A stretch of DNA of 64,000 nucleotides from Anaerolinea thermophila (lineage in GTDB: Bacteria > Chloroflexota > Anaerolineae > Anaerolineales > Anaerolineaceae). The DNA is taken from assembly GCF_020723905.1 (NCBI RefSeq), contig NZ_DYHZ01000005.1:1-64000 (forward strand). Reading direction: 5' to 3'. Positions 27,852-37,441 of this stretch are shown here, piece by piece. The notes under the pieces are model-generated. The model worked only from the letters and a program-made list of their open reading frames with translations, was not told where the DNA came from and searched no databases. Made by a program: the position numbers and the translations under genes. The stretch's first letter is position 1; the number at the start of each line of letters is the position of its first letter.

Positions 27852-29990
27852 TTACCCTGTTACTTCAAAAAAGGCAATGACAGGAGAGGGAGCGCCTAAC
27901 TCAATCGAACGCTGGATGGGAGCGGCTCCTCCGATGCTGATTTTGAACTTTCCGGGTTCCAGCACAGGCTTTCCTTCGTCGTTTATCATCATCATTGCTT
28001 CAGGGGAAACGGTAAAGGAAAGTTGAGCGCTTTGTCCGGGTTTCAATCGAACGCGCTGGAAAGAAATCAGTTTCTGAAGCGGTACAATCGTCGAAGATTC
28101 CAGATCGCTGAGGTAAATCTGAACCACTTCTTCCCCCTCATAGTCTCCCACATTTGATAAAGTGAACGAACCTCGCAGGGTTTCCCCGGCCGGTAAAACA
28201 TCCCGTTCCAGTTGAAGGTTTCGGTACTCAAAACGGGTATAACTGAGTCCAAAACCAAACGGGAAAAGGGGAGGGGTGGTCATATAGCGGTATGTTCTTT
28301 CCCGCATGGAATAATCACGGAACGGGGGAAGTTGCTCGGTCGAAACCGGGAAGGTGATGGGTAACCTGCCGGAAGGCACCTGGTTCCCGAAGAGCAGATC
28401 TGCAACGGCTTTTCCACCTTCCTGACCTGGATACCCAACCCACAGGATGGCTTCTACCAGATTCTCGATTCCATGTAATGCCATTGGGCTGCCGCCCGTA
28501 AGTACCAACACAATCCGGGCGCCAGTAGCGGCGAGATCCCGAATGTATTCCTGTTGAACCGGCGGGAGAGAGATATCTTCTCGGTCTCCGTTGTCAGAAA
28601 GGATGGCTTCCCCCTCTTCCCCTTCCAGCAGAGGAGAAAGCCCCATAAACGCAATGACCAGATCAAAAGAAGCCGCTGAGGCAACTGACCAATCGTTTCT
28701 AATCTTCTTGGCATGGGTCAGCAAACTTCCTGGCATGAATTCCATTCTTACCCCTTCGGGAAGTCTGCCCACCATGCCTTCAAGGAAGGTGGTCATGGAA
28801 TCACTTAGCCCATAATAATTTCCTAACAGGACGTGGACGTTCCCGGCGTTGGGTCCTACAATAAGGATGCTCTTAACCTCCGGTTTAATGGGCAGGATTT
28901 GATTCCGGTTCTTCAAAAGTACGGCAGATTTCACGGCGGTTTCATATGCCAGATGCTGATGCGCTTCGCAGCCCACCACGCTCATTGGAATGCTTGCATA
29001 AGGCACTTTCTCTTGTGGATCGAATAATCCTAATTTGAAGCGCGTACGCAGGGTGTTGCGCAGGGCATTGTCTAAATCTTCTACTGTGATTAAGCCGCGA
29101 TTCAGGGCTTCGGTCAGATTTTCGTAAGAATACGTGCAGATACAAGCCATGTCACAGCCGCTTTTTATCCCTAAAGCGGCGGATTCGGCACCATCTCTGG
29201 TCACTTGATGGTGCAGATGAAAATCACTGATGGCGCCACAATCCGAGACGACATGCCCTTTAAATCCCCATTGATTTCGGAGAATGTCTTTGAGCAGGAA
29301 TGGACTTCCGCAGCAGGGCTCGCCCAGGGTGCGATTATAAGCCCCCATGACGGTTTCTACTTTTGCTTCAGTGACTAATTTTTTGAATGCCGGTAAATAC
29401 GTATCGAATAACTCTCTCCGGGTGACCACTGCGTTAAAGGTATGGCGTTCTTTCTCAGGTCCACTGTGGACGGCGTAATGTTTGGCGCATGCGGCAGTCT
29501 TCAGATATCGAGAATCTTTTCCCTGTAATCCCCTGACGAATGCCGCTCCCATTTCTCCGGTCAGGTAAGGATCTTCTCCCCAGGTTTCCTGCCCTCTTCC
29601 CCATCTTGGATCGCGAAAGATGTTTATATTAGGTGACCACATGGTCAGCCCCTGATAAATCTCGGTTTTCCCAAACTTCCGCAAAGTTTCGTGAAATTTT
29701 GCTCTGGCTTCGGTTGCAATGGCATCGGCTACGCGTTCAATCAATTCGGGGTCCCAGGTTGCTGCCATTCCAATGGCTTGAGGGAATACAGTGGCTTTCC
29801 CGTTTCGAGCCACACCGTGTAATGCCTCAGACCAGTAATCATAGGCAGGAATGCCCAGCCGCGGAATGGCTGCACAGGAATTGCACATTTGACTGATTTT
29901 TTCTTCGAGAGTCATGCGGGAAATGAGATCGTTAACCCGATCATCAATCGGGGCATCTGGATCAAGGTAGAGGGCAAAATGATCACTCAT
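27852..29990 (-). CDS. GH3 beta-glucosidase / beta-xylosidase
   Basis: 712 residues with the usual three parts: an N-terminal (beta/alpha)8 domain, an alpha/beta sandwich from about residue 360, and a C-terminal Fn3-like domain from about 590. VSDCGAISDFH holds the predicted nucleophile Asp. YDYWSEALHGVA, VMGAYNRTLGEPCC and FPFGFGLSYTRF match the xylosidase-like GH3 branch also found in plants. No signal peptide, so it would act on imported oligosaccharides. The start follows GAGGAG; a TATAAT on the minus strand at 30023-30028 is a candidate -10. It faces the epimerase gene but not on the same transcript. Confidence 0.9.
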   Translation of the reverse strand: MSDHFALYLDPDAPIDDRVNDLISRMTLEEKISQMCNSCAAIPRLGIPAYDYWSEALHGVARNGKATVFPQAIGMAATWDPELIERVADAIATEARAKFHETLRKFGKTEIYQGLTMWSPNINIFRDPRWGRGQETWGEDPYLTGEMGAAFVRGLQGKDSRYLKTAACAKHYAVHSGPEKERHTFNAVVTRRELFDTYLPAFKKLVTEAKVETVMGAYNRTLGEPCCGSPFLLKDILRNQWGFKGHVVSDCGAISDFHLHHQVTRDGAESAALGIKSGCDMACICTYSYENLTEALNRGLITVEDLDNALRNTLRTRFKLGLFDPQEKVPYASIPMSVVGCEAHQHLAYETAVKSAVLLKNRNQILPIKPEVKSILIVGPNAGNVHVLLGNYYGLSDSMTTFLEGMVGRLPEGVRMEFMPGSLLTHAKKIRNDWSVASAASFDLVIAFMGLSPLLEGEEGEAILSDNGDREDISLPPVQQEYIRDLAATGARIVLVLTGGSPMALHGIENLVEAILWVGYPGQEGGKAVADLLFGNQVPSGRLPITFPVSTEQLPPFRDYSMRERTYRYMTTPPLFPFGFGLSYTRFEYRNLQLERDVLPAGETLRGSFTLSNVGDYEGEEVVQIYLSDLESSTIVPLQKLISFQRVRLKPGQSAQLSFTVSPEAMMMINDEGKPVLEPGKFKISIGGAAPIQRSIELGAPSPVIAFFEVTG

Positions 29991-30073
29991 TCGATGTACT
30001 CCTCACGAAATGGGATGTATTGATTATAGACCATAGACCCGACAGGATGTTGAAAATTCAGGGGGGATGATAA

Positions 30074-30102
30074 GAAAAAAACCCTGCCTTTTCAGCAAGG
30101 GT
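30074..30102 (-). terminator. Terminator after tRNA-Asp
   Basis: On the minus strand a stem ACCCT/AGGGT with an inner GC pair and one bulge is followed by a run of T, seven bases after the tRNA 3' end. Confidence 0.7.
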
Positions 30103-30108
30103 CTCTTC

Positions 30109-30184
30109 TGGCGGGAGCGACGGGATTCGAACCCGCGGTCTCGGCCTTGACAGGGCCGCATGTTAACCGCTACACCACGCCCCC
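30109..30184 (-). tRNA. tRNA-Asp (GTC)
   Basis: 76 bases with an encoded CCA. The acceptor stem GGGGGCG pairs with CGCTCCC (one G-T pair). The anticodon loop is CTGTCAA, giving GTC for aspartate. The T-arm reads GGGTTCGAATCCC. All four arms fold without mismatches other than wobble. Confidence 0.95.
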
Positions 30185-30231
30185 GAACGCGCTATAGTTT
30201 ATCATGGTCGGTCAGCCCTGTCAAGAAAATC

Positions 30232-30259
30232 ACAAAAAAGAAACCGGGGAAACCCGGTT
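30232..30259 (-). terminator. Terminator after ndk
   Basis: Minus-strand stem AACCGGG/CCCGGTT with a four-base loop and TCTTTTTT after it, ten bases past the ndk stop. Confidence 0.8.
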
Positions 30260-30269
30260 CCTTCTCAAA

Positions 30270-30728
30270 CTATCCGTTGCTTTCAAAAATCCACCGGTCA
30301 ATCTCCCGTTCCCAGGAGACCATTTCCTCTGGTTGGAACCACAAATTAATTTCAGCCTCAGCATTCTCCAGAGAATCAGATGCATGGGTTAAGTTGCGGC
30401 TAACCGTCAGCCCAAAATCATGTCGAATGGTGCCGGGGGAGGCTTCGTAAGGGCGGGTGGCTCCCATGGTTTGCCTGACCACAGCCACCGCATTGGGACC
30501 TTCCCACACCATTGCCATCACCGGCGCTGAGGTGATGTACTGAATTAATCCCTCGTAAAAGGATTTTCCCTTATGCACGGCGTAATGCTCTTCAGCCAGG
30601 TCACGACTGACCTGTAAAAACTTGGCTCCTACGAGTTTCAGACCGCGTCTTTCCAGCCGGGAAATGACTTCACCGATCAGACCTCTCTGGACGCCATCCG
30701 GTTTCACCAATACAAATGTCCGTTCCAC
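30270..30728 (-). CDS. ndk: Nucleoside diphosphate kinase
   Basis: 152 residues, the normal size, from a GTG at 30728 with GGAGG just before it; the frame is open further upstream but that part lies in the preceding gene and is unlike the family. It transfers phosphate from NTP to NDP through a phospho-His. VERTFVLVKPDGVQRGLIGE is the N-terminal block, and the active-site His is in NLTHASDS (usually NxxHGSDS). It follows the TPR gene by 16 bases on the same strand, so the two may be co-transcribed. Confidence 0.94.
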   Translation of the reverse strand: MERTFVLVKPDGVQRGLIGEVISRLERRGLKLVGAKFLQVSRDLAEEHYAVHKGKSFYEGLIQYITSAPVMAMVWEGPNAVAVVRQTMGATRPYEASPGTIRHDFGLTVSRNLTHASDSLENAEAEINLWFQPEEMVSWEREIDRWIFESNG

Positions 30729-30744
30729 AAAACCTCCAAAGTGT

Positions 30745-33700
30745 TTAATGTAGGTATTCTTCTGCCTTGGTATAGGCTTCCAACGCTCTGGCGACTTGAT
30801 CAGCGCGGAAGTACGCGTCGCCCAATGTCTGCCAGAGGGTTGCTTCACGAGGATGAACTTTTAGAGCCTCTTCAATTTCCCAGATTAACTTTTCCAGGTC
30901 TTTGCCTTCTTGAATCAGCAAGGAATATGTATCCACTGCACTGGAGATGTTTCCTGCCTGTATCGCTGCCCATGCAGGCGAAGGCTCGCCTTCACCCGCG
31001 TACTTTACTTCTGCTGTGGGGGTAATCTCTGAAGCGGGTGTGGTTTCTTCCGGTTGCAGGGCTGGAGGCTCTTCCCGAGTGATGGTTGGCACTGGCTCGT
31101 GTTCTTCCGGAGTCACACGCAGCCAATCTGGTAAGGCTTCATCTGGCACTTCTTCAGGGTTGATTTCCAGGCTGGGCGGTTCCCAAACAGGTGGTTGCGC
31201 TTTCTGTTCTTCTTCATAAGACCGCAGCCATTCCGGAATTTCCACTTCTTCTTTTTGTTCTTCGGCTACTGGCAGTTGCGTCTCCGCTACAGGAATTTCT
31301 GGAAGTGCCTCTTCAGGTATCCATTCTGCTTCGGGTTCTTCCTTCATGGAAACCGGAGGAGTTTCTTCTGCCTCTTCCAGAGTCTCCTCTATGACACTTT
31401 CAGGGATGGGAGGAACTTCAGGACGTTCTTCTTCTGGAGTGAATAAGGTCCCTTCCTGAGCCCCTTGACGGGCAGCAAGGCTTTCCAGCCATGCAAAGGC
31501 TTCATCAGGAGACATCTCTTCCAGAGTTTTTTCTCCCTTTGCGGGTGGTATTTCCTCCCTCTCTGTTGTGATGGCAGAGGGTTGAACCTCTTCGGGGAGT
31601 TCAATCTCGGAAACCGCGGAGGATTCTGCTTCTTGTAGTTCTTCTTTGATCCAATCCGGAGGGATTTCCTGACGTTGCTCCGGTGGAGTGATGGTCAGCG
31701 TTTCCGGTTCAGCCCCCTGACGGGCGGCAAGCGCTTCCATCCATGCCAGGGCAGCATCTATATCCGAAAGATCCGGAGACTGCTCTGTTGCTTCACCCAC
31801 CGATGAAATTTCTGCTGTTTGCTCCGGAATGGTGACCTCTGCTTCACCGGCAATTAATTCAGTCCATTGTTCAGTGGGAGTTTCAGGCTCCTGGGTGGAG
31901 AGAGTGACTTTCTCTTCCGCAACCGGTTCCTCATGAATTTGTTCCTTGAGCCAGTCAGGAATTTCTTCCTTCCGTTGCTCAGGCGACGAGATGGTTAACG
32001 TTTCCTCAGGCGCACCCTGACGGGCTGCCAGGGCTTCCATCCATGCCAGTGCCGCCTCCAGATCTTCAGGCGGGGTCTCGGACAGGGAAATATCCTGCTG
32101 AGCCAGTGGAGAGGATTCTCCATGAGGTGGTGTTTCTTCTACTACAGAAGATGGAGCCTCTTCTATTGCAGCAAGCCATTCAGGTTCCTGTTCTGTCTCT
32201 TCGGAGGGTTGAGGGGTGGGGAATTCTTCACTCTCGGAGAGCCATAAGGTTGCTTCAGGTTGTTGCTCTGTTAATGGCGGAGTGGGCTCTTCACTGACCG
32301 GTGCCAGGGTTTCAAGCCATTCTGGAGAAATCTCCTCAGTCGCTGAAGGGATTCCCGGTGCTTCACTGCCTGGAAACTCTCCAGGAGTGGAAGATTTCAG
32401 CCATTCTGGCAACTCTTCTTCTTCCTTGACGTCTGCAGTTGGTGTGCTTTCCATTACTTTGAGCCAGTCTGGAAGTTCTTCTTCGCCTGTAGAAAGCGTG
32501 CTTTCAGGCAAAGTGGCTTCTGATCGCATCCAGTCAGGAATGGCTTCTGAATCAAATCCGGTTTCTTCGCTCCCTTCAGGCTTTGGGAATGGCTCTTGCG
32601 GGAACATCCACTCAGTAGATAGAAGTTCTTCCGTTCCCTCGGGCTTGACTTCTGGAGATGGTGGAGGAAGAATCTCTTCGAGCCAGTCCAGACGTTCTTC
32701 TTCGACGGGAGGTGGTTCGGGGGTTTCGCTGATCTCTTCTTCAACCGAAGGTTTTAAGGACTTCAGCCAGTCGGGAATTTCTGCTTCAACCGGTTCTGCC
32801 TCTGTCTCAAGGATCTCTTCTTCTTCAAAACCGCCGATCAAGGTGCCCTGTTCCGCCTCAAGGTTTTCACCCTCAGAAGGCATCCACCCCGCAGATTTGA
32901 GGAAATCGGGCAGGATTTCTTCCGGAGATGAAGGAGGTGTAACTGCAGGCGTTGGTGATGGAGGTGCAGACGTCTCTGCAGGCTGAGCCAGAGCATTGAG
33001 CCAGTCGGGAAGTTCCTCTTCCTGGCTGGCGGTTTCCCATTCGACCCCGATGGTTTTTGCCCAATCGGGCGCGGCTTCTTCCACCATCGAAGGTGCCCAG
33101 TCCAGATGTTCCACCATCACGGTTTGCTCGGGTACCTGATCACTGGTAGGAGCATTGGGAGAGATGAATCCCAGATACGGATCCAGTGCCAGTAAACGCT
33201 GTTTGAAGAGAGGGGCATCTCCCGCTCGACTGGTTTCGGGGAGTACTTCGACGAGGATTCGGTTGGCTTCGTAACAATAAGGGAGTTTGCTGATGAGAGA
33301 GGAGGCTACCTCTGCCGCTTCAATTTTCTGTCCTGAAAGGAAGTACATTTTTGCCAGCAGGACAAGTAAATCCAGACGGGCGCCATCCTCCGCAAGTGCA
33401 GCGCGAATTTCGGCTATGGCTTGAGGATAGAGGTTGCCGCGGTCATACATGCGTACCAGCGCCCCACGGGTCAAACGGATACGGGGAGGTTCAACTCCGT
33501 CGCGTCTTCCATACAGACGTCGCAACTCATCCTGAACGGCGCGATTAAAGGGCTGAACTTCGTATGCCCTTTCCATGTGCCAGATGGCGGCGTCCAGATT
33601 TCCTTCGTCTTCTCGGATAATGCTCATTCCAAGGTGAGCGATGAAATCATCGGGAAACACGGATAAGATGCGCTGCAGAATATCCAGAGCCTCGGTGTAT

Positions 33701-33864
33701 CGTTGACTTTCCAGGTAAGCCTTCGCCAGCAGGCGATAGGCTTCAATATACTTAGGAAACTGTTTCAGAATGTTTTTCGCGTGTGCAATGGCTTCTTCTA
33801 TCTGTCCGTGTTCGATTAAATTTTCTACTTCACGGGCGTAGGCGCGCAGAGGTATTCTCGCCAT
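30745..33864 (-). CDS. TPR protein with a long acidic PDWL-repeat region
   Basis: 1039 residues, function not recognised. Residues 1-210 hold TPR helices (for example YIEAYRLLAKAYLESQRYTE). Residues about 245-960 are Glu/Pro/Ser/Thr-rich and probably unfolded, but carry about 13 copies of a short motif, [L/I/S/P]P[D/E]W[L/I/M]K, and three copies of an AALAWMEALAARQGA-type helix. The C-terminal 70 residues form one more TPR pair with TLWQTLGDAYFRADQV. No signal peptide or membrane span. The start follows GGGAGGG. It sits between rpoD (same strand, separated by a terminator) and ndk. A scaffold that presents many identical docking motifs is a reasonable guess. Confidence 0.85.
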   Translation of the reverse strand: MARIPLRAYAREVENLIEHGQIEEAIAHAKNILKQFPKYIEAYRLLAKAYLESQRYTEALDILQRILSVFPDDFIAHLGMSIIREDEGNLDAAIWHMERAYEVQPFNRAVQDELRRLYGRRDGVEPPRIRLTRGALVRMYDRGNLYPQAIAEIRAALAEDGARLDLLVLLAKMYFLSGQKIEAAEVASSLISKLPYCYEANRILVEVLPETSRAGDAPLFKQRLLALDPYLGFISPNAPTSDQVPEQTVMVEHLDWAPSMVEEAAPDWAKTIGVEWETASQEEELPDWLNALAQPAETSAPPSPTPAVTPPSSPEEILPDFLKSAGWMPSEGENLEAEQGTLIGGFEEEEILETEAEPVEAEIPDWLKSLKPSVEEEISETPEPPPVEEERLDWLEEILPPPSPEVKPEGTEELLSTEWMFPQEPFPKPEGSEETGFDSEAIPDWMRSEATLPESTLSTGEEELPDWLKVMESTPTADVKEEEELPEWLKSSTPGEFPGSEAPGIPSATEEISPEWLETLAPVSEEPTPPLTEQQPEATLWLSESEEFPTPQPSEETEQEPEWLAAIEEAPSSVVEETPPHGESSPLAQQDISLSETPPEDLEAALAWMEALAARQGAPEETLTISSPEQRKEEIPDWLKEQIHEEPVAEEKVTLSTQEPETPTEQWTELIAGEAEVTIPEQTAEISSVGEATEQSPDLSDIDAALAWMEALAARQGAEPETLTITPPEQRQEIPPDWIKEELQEAESSAVSEIELPEEVQPSAITTEREEIPPAKGEKTLEEMSPDEAFAWLESLAARQGAQEGTLFTPEEERPEVPPIPESVIEETLEEAEETPPVSMKEEPEAEWIPEEALPEIPVAETQLPVAEEQKEEVEIPEWLRSYEEEQKAQPPVWEPPSLEINPEEVPDEALPDWLRVTPEEHEPVPTITREEPPALQPEETTPASEITPTAEVKYAGEGEPSPAWAAIQAGNISSAVDTYSLLIQEGKDLEKLIWEIEEALKVHPREATLWQTLGDAYFRADQVARALEAYTKAEEYLH
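31108..33012 (-). repeat. PDWL motif array inside the TPR gene
   Basis: Coding repeats. Thirteen motifs were counted by eye: LPDWLNAL, LPDFLKSA, IPDWLKSL, RLDWLEEI, IPDWMRSE, LPDWLKVM, LPEWLKSS, SPEWLETL, EPEWLAAI, IPDWLKEQ, PPDWIKEE, IPEWLRSY and LPDWLRVT. A longer unit, helix LAWMEALAARQGA plus about 20 residues, occurs three times, and its DNA copies near 31460, 31710 and 32010 are also alike. Spacing between motifs is irregular (about 20-90 residues). Confidence 0.85.
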
Positions 33865-33922
33865 ATACCCTCCCTTCCAGACTTAAGTATGCAATAAACC
33901 TGTGGATTGTGCAAGTTATGCA

Positions 33923-33965
33923 TGAAAAATATTCCCCACGCCTTATTGTGCCAAAGCGTGGGGAA
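33923..33965 (-). terminator. Terminator after rpoD
   Basis: Perfect 10-base arms TTCCCCACGC (33932-33941) and GCGTGGGGAA (33956-33965), then TATTTTT on the minus strand, 19 bases past the rpoD stop. It separates rpoD from the TPR gene. Confidence 0.8.
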
Positions 33966-33984
33966 GCGTTTCAGTTTGAATGGG

Positions 33985-35214
33985 CTAATCGCCAAGATAG
34001 TCTCGCAATTTTCGCCGAATGGAGGGGTGACGGAGGCGGCTAAGGGCTTGGGCTTCAATTTGACGGACACGCTCGCGCGTCACACCCATTTTCCGTCCGA
34101 CTTCTTCTAGAGTGTAGGCTTGCCCGTCCAGCAACCCATACCGCAATTGAAGAATCCGAACTTCTCTGGGTGGTAGGGTATTCAACACCTCTTCCAGGTG
34201 CTGGCGGAGCAGATTGTAGGTGGCGGTGTCGTCCGGAGGGGGGGCTTCTTCGTCTTCGATGAAGTCCCCAAGGACGGAGTCCTCTTCGTCATCGGTAGGG
34301 GTTTCCAGAGATAGAGGACGTCGAGCCACCTGAATCATATTTTCCACTTTGCGCGGAGGGACATCCAGTGCCTCAGCCAGTTCTTCAACGGTAGGTTCGC
34401 GCCCGAGTCTTTGTGTGAGTTGATGCTGCACGCGCAGCAACTTGTTGATTTGATCTCCCATATGCACGGGAACGCGTATCGTGCGTCCCTGATCGGCTAT
34501 AGCGCGAGTGACTGCCTGGCGAATCCACCAGGTAGCGTAGGTGCTGAACTTGTGTCCGCGGCGGTAATCAAATTTCTTGGTAGCGCGGATCAAGCCGATA
34601 TTGCCTTCCTGAATTAAATCCAGGAACGGAACACCTCTTCCCATGTATTTCTTGGCAACGCTGATGACCAGGCGTGAGTTCGCCGTAATGAGATGTTCGC
34701 GCGCCGCCCAGCCGTCTTCAATAAGACGGCGTAATTCCTGGCGTCGTTTGGGGCTGACGTTCCCGCGTGCCAGTTCTTCACGTGCCATGCGTCCCCGCTC
34801 AATGCGCTGAGCCAGTTCAACCTCTTCTTCGGCGGTGAGCAGGGGAACACGGCTGACCTCTTTCAGGTATAACCCGATCGTGTCATCCGTATCAATGTTA
34901 GCCAGGTCATCTAAGACAAGAGATTTATCCTCTTCCCCTTCTTCAATGGCTTCTTCTTCGTGCGCTTCCAGTTCTTCTTCGGCTGGTTCTTCAACAATCT
35001 CATCCTCTAAATAGGGAATACCAGCACTCATCAGAGCGGCAAAAGCCTCTTCCAGTTGCTCAACATCTTGCTCGGCTTCCGGGAAGAAATGCAAAATATC
35101 GTCTATGGTGACGTACGATTTTTGCCGTCCCAGATCAATTAACCGGGCAATTACAGGATATTCTTCATCTTCATCTACTACATTAAGTAATGCATCATCC
35201 ATTGTCACAGTCAT
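33985..35214 (-). CDS. rpoD: RNA polymerase sigma factor (primary, sigma-70)
   Basis: 409 residues. An N-terminal part resembling region 1.1 is followed by a very acidic stretch (about 60-105). Region 1.2 has [16 protein letters not shown]. Region 2 has [34 protein letters not shown] in pieces, covering core and -10 binding. Regions 3 and 4 end in an HTH reading [20 protein letters not shown], which reads the -35 box. The start follows AAGAGG. The protein is shorter than E. coli RpoD because it lacks the large insert. It is the likely housekeeping sigma factor, in keeping with TTGACA/TATAAT promoters seen across the window. Confidence 0.95.
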   Translation of the reverse strand: MTVTMDDALLNVVDEDEEYPVIARLIDLGRQKSYVTIDDILHFFPEAEQDVEQLEEAFAALMSAGIPYLEDEIVEEPAEEELEAHEEEAIEEGEEDKSLVLDDLANIDTDDTIGLYLKEVSRVPLLTAEEEVELAQRIERGRMAREELARGNVSPKRRQELRRLIEDGWAAREHLITANSRLVISVAKKYMGRGVPFLDLIQEGNIGLIRATKKFDYRRGHKFSTYATWWIRQAVTRAIADQGRTIRVPVHMGDQINKLLRVQHQLTQRLGREPTVEELAEALDVPPRKVENMIQVARRPLSLETPTDDEEDSVLGDFIEDEEAPPPDDTATYNLLRQHLEEVLNTLPPREVRILQLRYGLLDGQAYTLEEVGRKMGVTRERVRQIEAQALSRLRHPSIRRKLRDYLGD

Positions 35215-35309
35215 ACACCTCTTTCCGAGATGGAATATTTCAAATAAGCCATTAATTCAGAATACATGTTTTTCAGATTAATTTCAATACCCGTTAAAGG
35301 ATTTCAGGT

Positions 35310-35879
35310 TTATGGCGAAGAGAGGGTATTTTCAGGTGTAGGAGTGTCTGGTAAAGCCACATCAAAACCCTGAAAAACTGCCTCTATCGCATAACGGCTC
35401 ACTACAATCGGGGCATTATCCTGTACCTTTACATAGTACCCGTTTCCCGTTGGGGTTAACCCGCCAATCCGAATTTCAAGTTTTTTCCCCGACCTTGATT
35501 CAAGCAGGATTGTTTGCCCGGGATTTACCAGATACAAACTCTCCAGGGAGTAATCGGCTGGTAACTCTGCGAGAATTCGGGTGGCTAATAATTCTGAAAG
35601 CAATTGTTCTACTCTTCCGGCGGGAACGAGCCCAACCCCTTGATTCATCCACTGTCCATCTGTTTGTTTGACCAGATCTGTGGTCCCGCCAATGGCACGA
35701 ATCAGGGTGGCTCTGGTAATTTCCTCCAAACTCCAATCCTGAATCATGCGAGGAGTAGCAGTCGGTTCTGGCGTTTGAGAGACAGACAACGGAGCGTTTG
35801 GTGTCTTGGTGAGAAGGATTACCAGAACCGCAACGATAAGAAAGATTGCGAAGACAACCCAGGTTGATCGGCGAATCAT
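35310..35879 (-). CDS. DUF4340-type membrane-anchored protein
   Basis: 189 residues. One N-terminal transmembrane anchor (about 7-25), a Pro/Thr linker, then a beta-rich outer domain with repeated strand patterns (LEIRIGGLTPTGNGYYVKVQ). It matches the DUF4340 proteins that close Gld-like ABC operons. Function unknown; probably a partner of the GldG-like protein. It follows that gene by 5 bases. Confidence 0.7.
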   Translation of the reverse strand: MIRRSTWVVFAIFLIVAVLVILLTKTPNAPLSVSQTPEPTATPRMIQDWSLEEITRATLIRAIGGTTDLVKQTDGQWMNQGVGLVPAGRVEQLLSELLATRILAELPADYSLESLYLVNPGQTILLESRSGKKLEIRIGGLTPTGNGYYVKVQDNAPIVVSRYAIEAVFQGFDVALPDTPTPENTLSSP

Positions 35880-35884
35880 GGCTT

Positions 35885-37441
35885 TTACCCTCTGCGGCGA
35901 CGTTGAATCCAGACCATGATCCCGGCAATCAGGGTCAGCCCGGGAATCACAAAGACGGTAGTCAGCAAGATAACCCCCAGCGTGATGTTATTCCGAAGGA
36001 TGAGAATGCGCTGAGTGGTTTTCTTGGGGGTCAGGTTGATGAGATTTTCCTGTTTTGCTGCCCAGTCAATACTGTTGATCAGGAAATCCCCATTGCCGTA
36101 CTGGGCATAATTCCGATCGCTGGCAAAATCGGAATCGCCGATGACCACCACGCGGGCGCCGGTTTTCGCGTTGGTTGCCGCAATGGCTAACCCGATGGGA
36201 CCAGGTATATCTTGTTCCTGGTTGAAAGCGGCCTGATTGTTTTTCAGAGAAACAAAGTCGGTTTCTGCCCAGGAATTCTGTGCTGTTTCGGTCAGAATAA
36301 AGGATTGTACGTCCGTCCCTTCAATTTGAACTGGAGAGATGCTTCGCGCAGAAGGCATGACCACTGCCAGATTGTACATGCGCTCGGTGATCGGGTGCTG
36401 AGCATACTTGGCAGAAACGGCAACGCTTGGCGGATTGTAGTTAAGGTCAATCACCATGTCTTTTCCCAGTCGAATACCCCATTGTTTTTCGAGGTAGGTA
36501 GCCAGGGGGTCTTCCGCATCCCCAAACTGGGTGACAATGGTAGGCTCTGCCAGATAAATTAATGATCCACCACGATCCAGATAAGCCTGAATCAAGGTCA
36601 TTTCTTCCGTGGAGATAGGTTTGTCTGGACCGGCAATAATCAGTGCCAGTGCATCTTCTGGAATGTTTCTGGTTGCCAGAAGATTTAATGTGTTAACAGT
36701 ATAGTTCTTGGCGCTTAACAGGCTCTTGATTTCCGAGTAAGAACGATCACCAGAATCTTCCGGACTGTATTCCCCGTGTCCACTCAGGAAATAAACGGTA
36801 CGCTGCCCAGGATTTGCAAGCCGAACCAGTGCACTGGTAATGTCGGTTTCACTGGCATAGGTAACCTGCTCGGAGCGTCCGCCTTGTTTCAATACAATGG
36901 TTCCATCCCGGCTGACATTTGCCGAGCGAGCCCGAACAGGATCTTTTTCGGGGTCAATAAACTCATAAGTAAATTTCCCGTTGGAATTGTATTGATAACT
37001 TTCCAGTAAATCCTGTGCTGTTGTAGCAGGGAAACGGCTGCTGTAATACGCCTCGGCAACCACAGGCTCCTTGAGCGATTTCAGTGTTTCCAGGGTTTCT
37101 TTTGCCAGGGTATGTTGTTGATCTTCGGTCAAATCCCAGCGAGGGGCTCGTGTATAAACCAGATAATTGAGCGCAATCAGAATCCCGGTAAACGCCAGCG
37201 CCAGTACAAAAGCATTACTGCTGTAGCGGGCTTGCCGTCCGGTGAGAAGTTCACGGGTTTTTTGAGGATCCAGTAACACAAAGAGCGCCAGCCCAATAAC
37301 AATCATCGCAAGGCTGACTTGCACTTCCAGGGTGAAAGAGCGATGCACAATCGCAAACCCAATGGCGCTAAGAGTTGCCAATAGCGCAAGGATTAATCCA
37401 ACCGGAGCATATTTGCGGATAGAGGAGTTCATTATCGCCAC
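35885..37441 (-). CDS. GldG-like ABC-associated protein
   Basis: 518 residues. Three hydrophobic segments: two at the N-terminus (about 12-30 and 37-55), one near 75-92, and one near the C-terminus (about 485-510). The outer domain contains RTVYFLSGHGEYSPED, LALIIAGPDKPISTEE and RVVVIGDSDFASDR, typical of the GldG/ABC-type uncharacterised transport family. In Bacteroidetes, GldF/GldG/GldA are linked to gliding; in other phyla homologues occur with no known role. It overlaps the permease by 10 bases. Confidence 0.82.
   Translation of the reverse strand: MAIMNSSIRKYAPVGLILALLATLSAIGFAIVHRSFTLEVQVSLAMIVIGLALFVLLDPQKTRELLTGRQARYSSNAFVLALAFTGILIALNYLVYTRAPRWDLTEDQQHTLAKETLETLKSLKEPVVAEAYYSSRFPATTAQDLLESYQYNSNGKFTYEFIDPEKDPVRARSANVSRDGTIVLKQGGRSEQVTYASETDITSALVRLANPGQRTVYFLSGHGEYSPEDSGDRSYSEIKSLLSAKNYTVNTLNLLATRNIPEDALALIIAGPDKPISTEEMTLIQAYLDRGGSLIYLAEPTIVTQFGDAEDPLATYLEKQWGIRLGKDMVIDLNYNPPSVAVSAKYAQHPITERMYNLAVVMPSARSISPVQIEGTDVQSFILTETAQNSWAETDFVSLKNNQAAFNQEQDIPGPIGLAIAATNAKTGARVVVIGDSDFASDRNYAQYGNGDFLINSIDWAAKQENLINLTPKKTTQRILILRNNITLGVILLTTVFVIPGLTLIAGIMVWIQRRRRG

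Noticed and set aside
31108-33012. The repeat array as a sequencing artefact or tandem DNA expansion
   Set aside because: Motif copies differ at the DNA level and are unevenly spaced, so selection on the protein is a better explanation.
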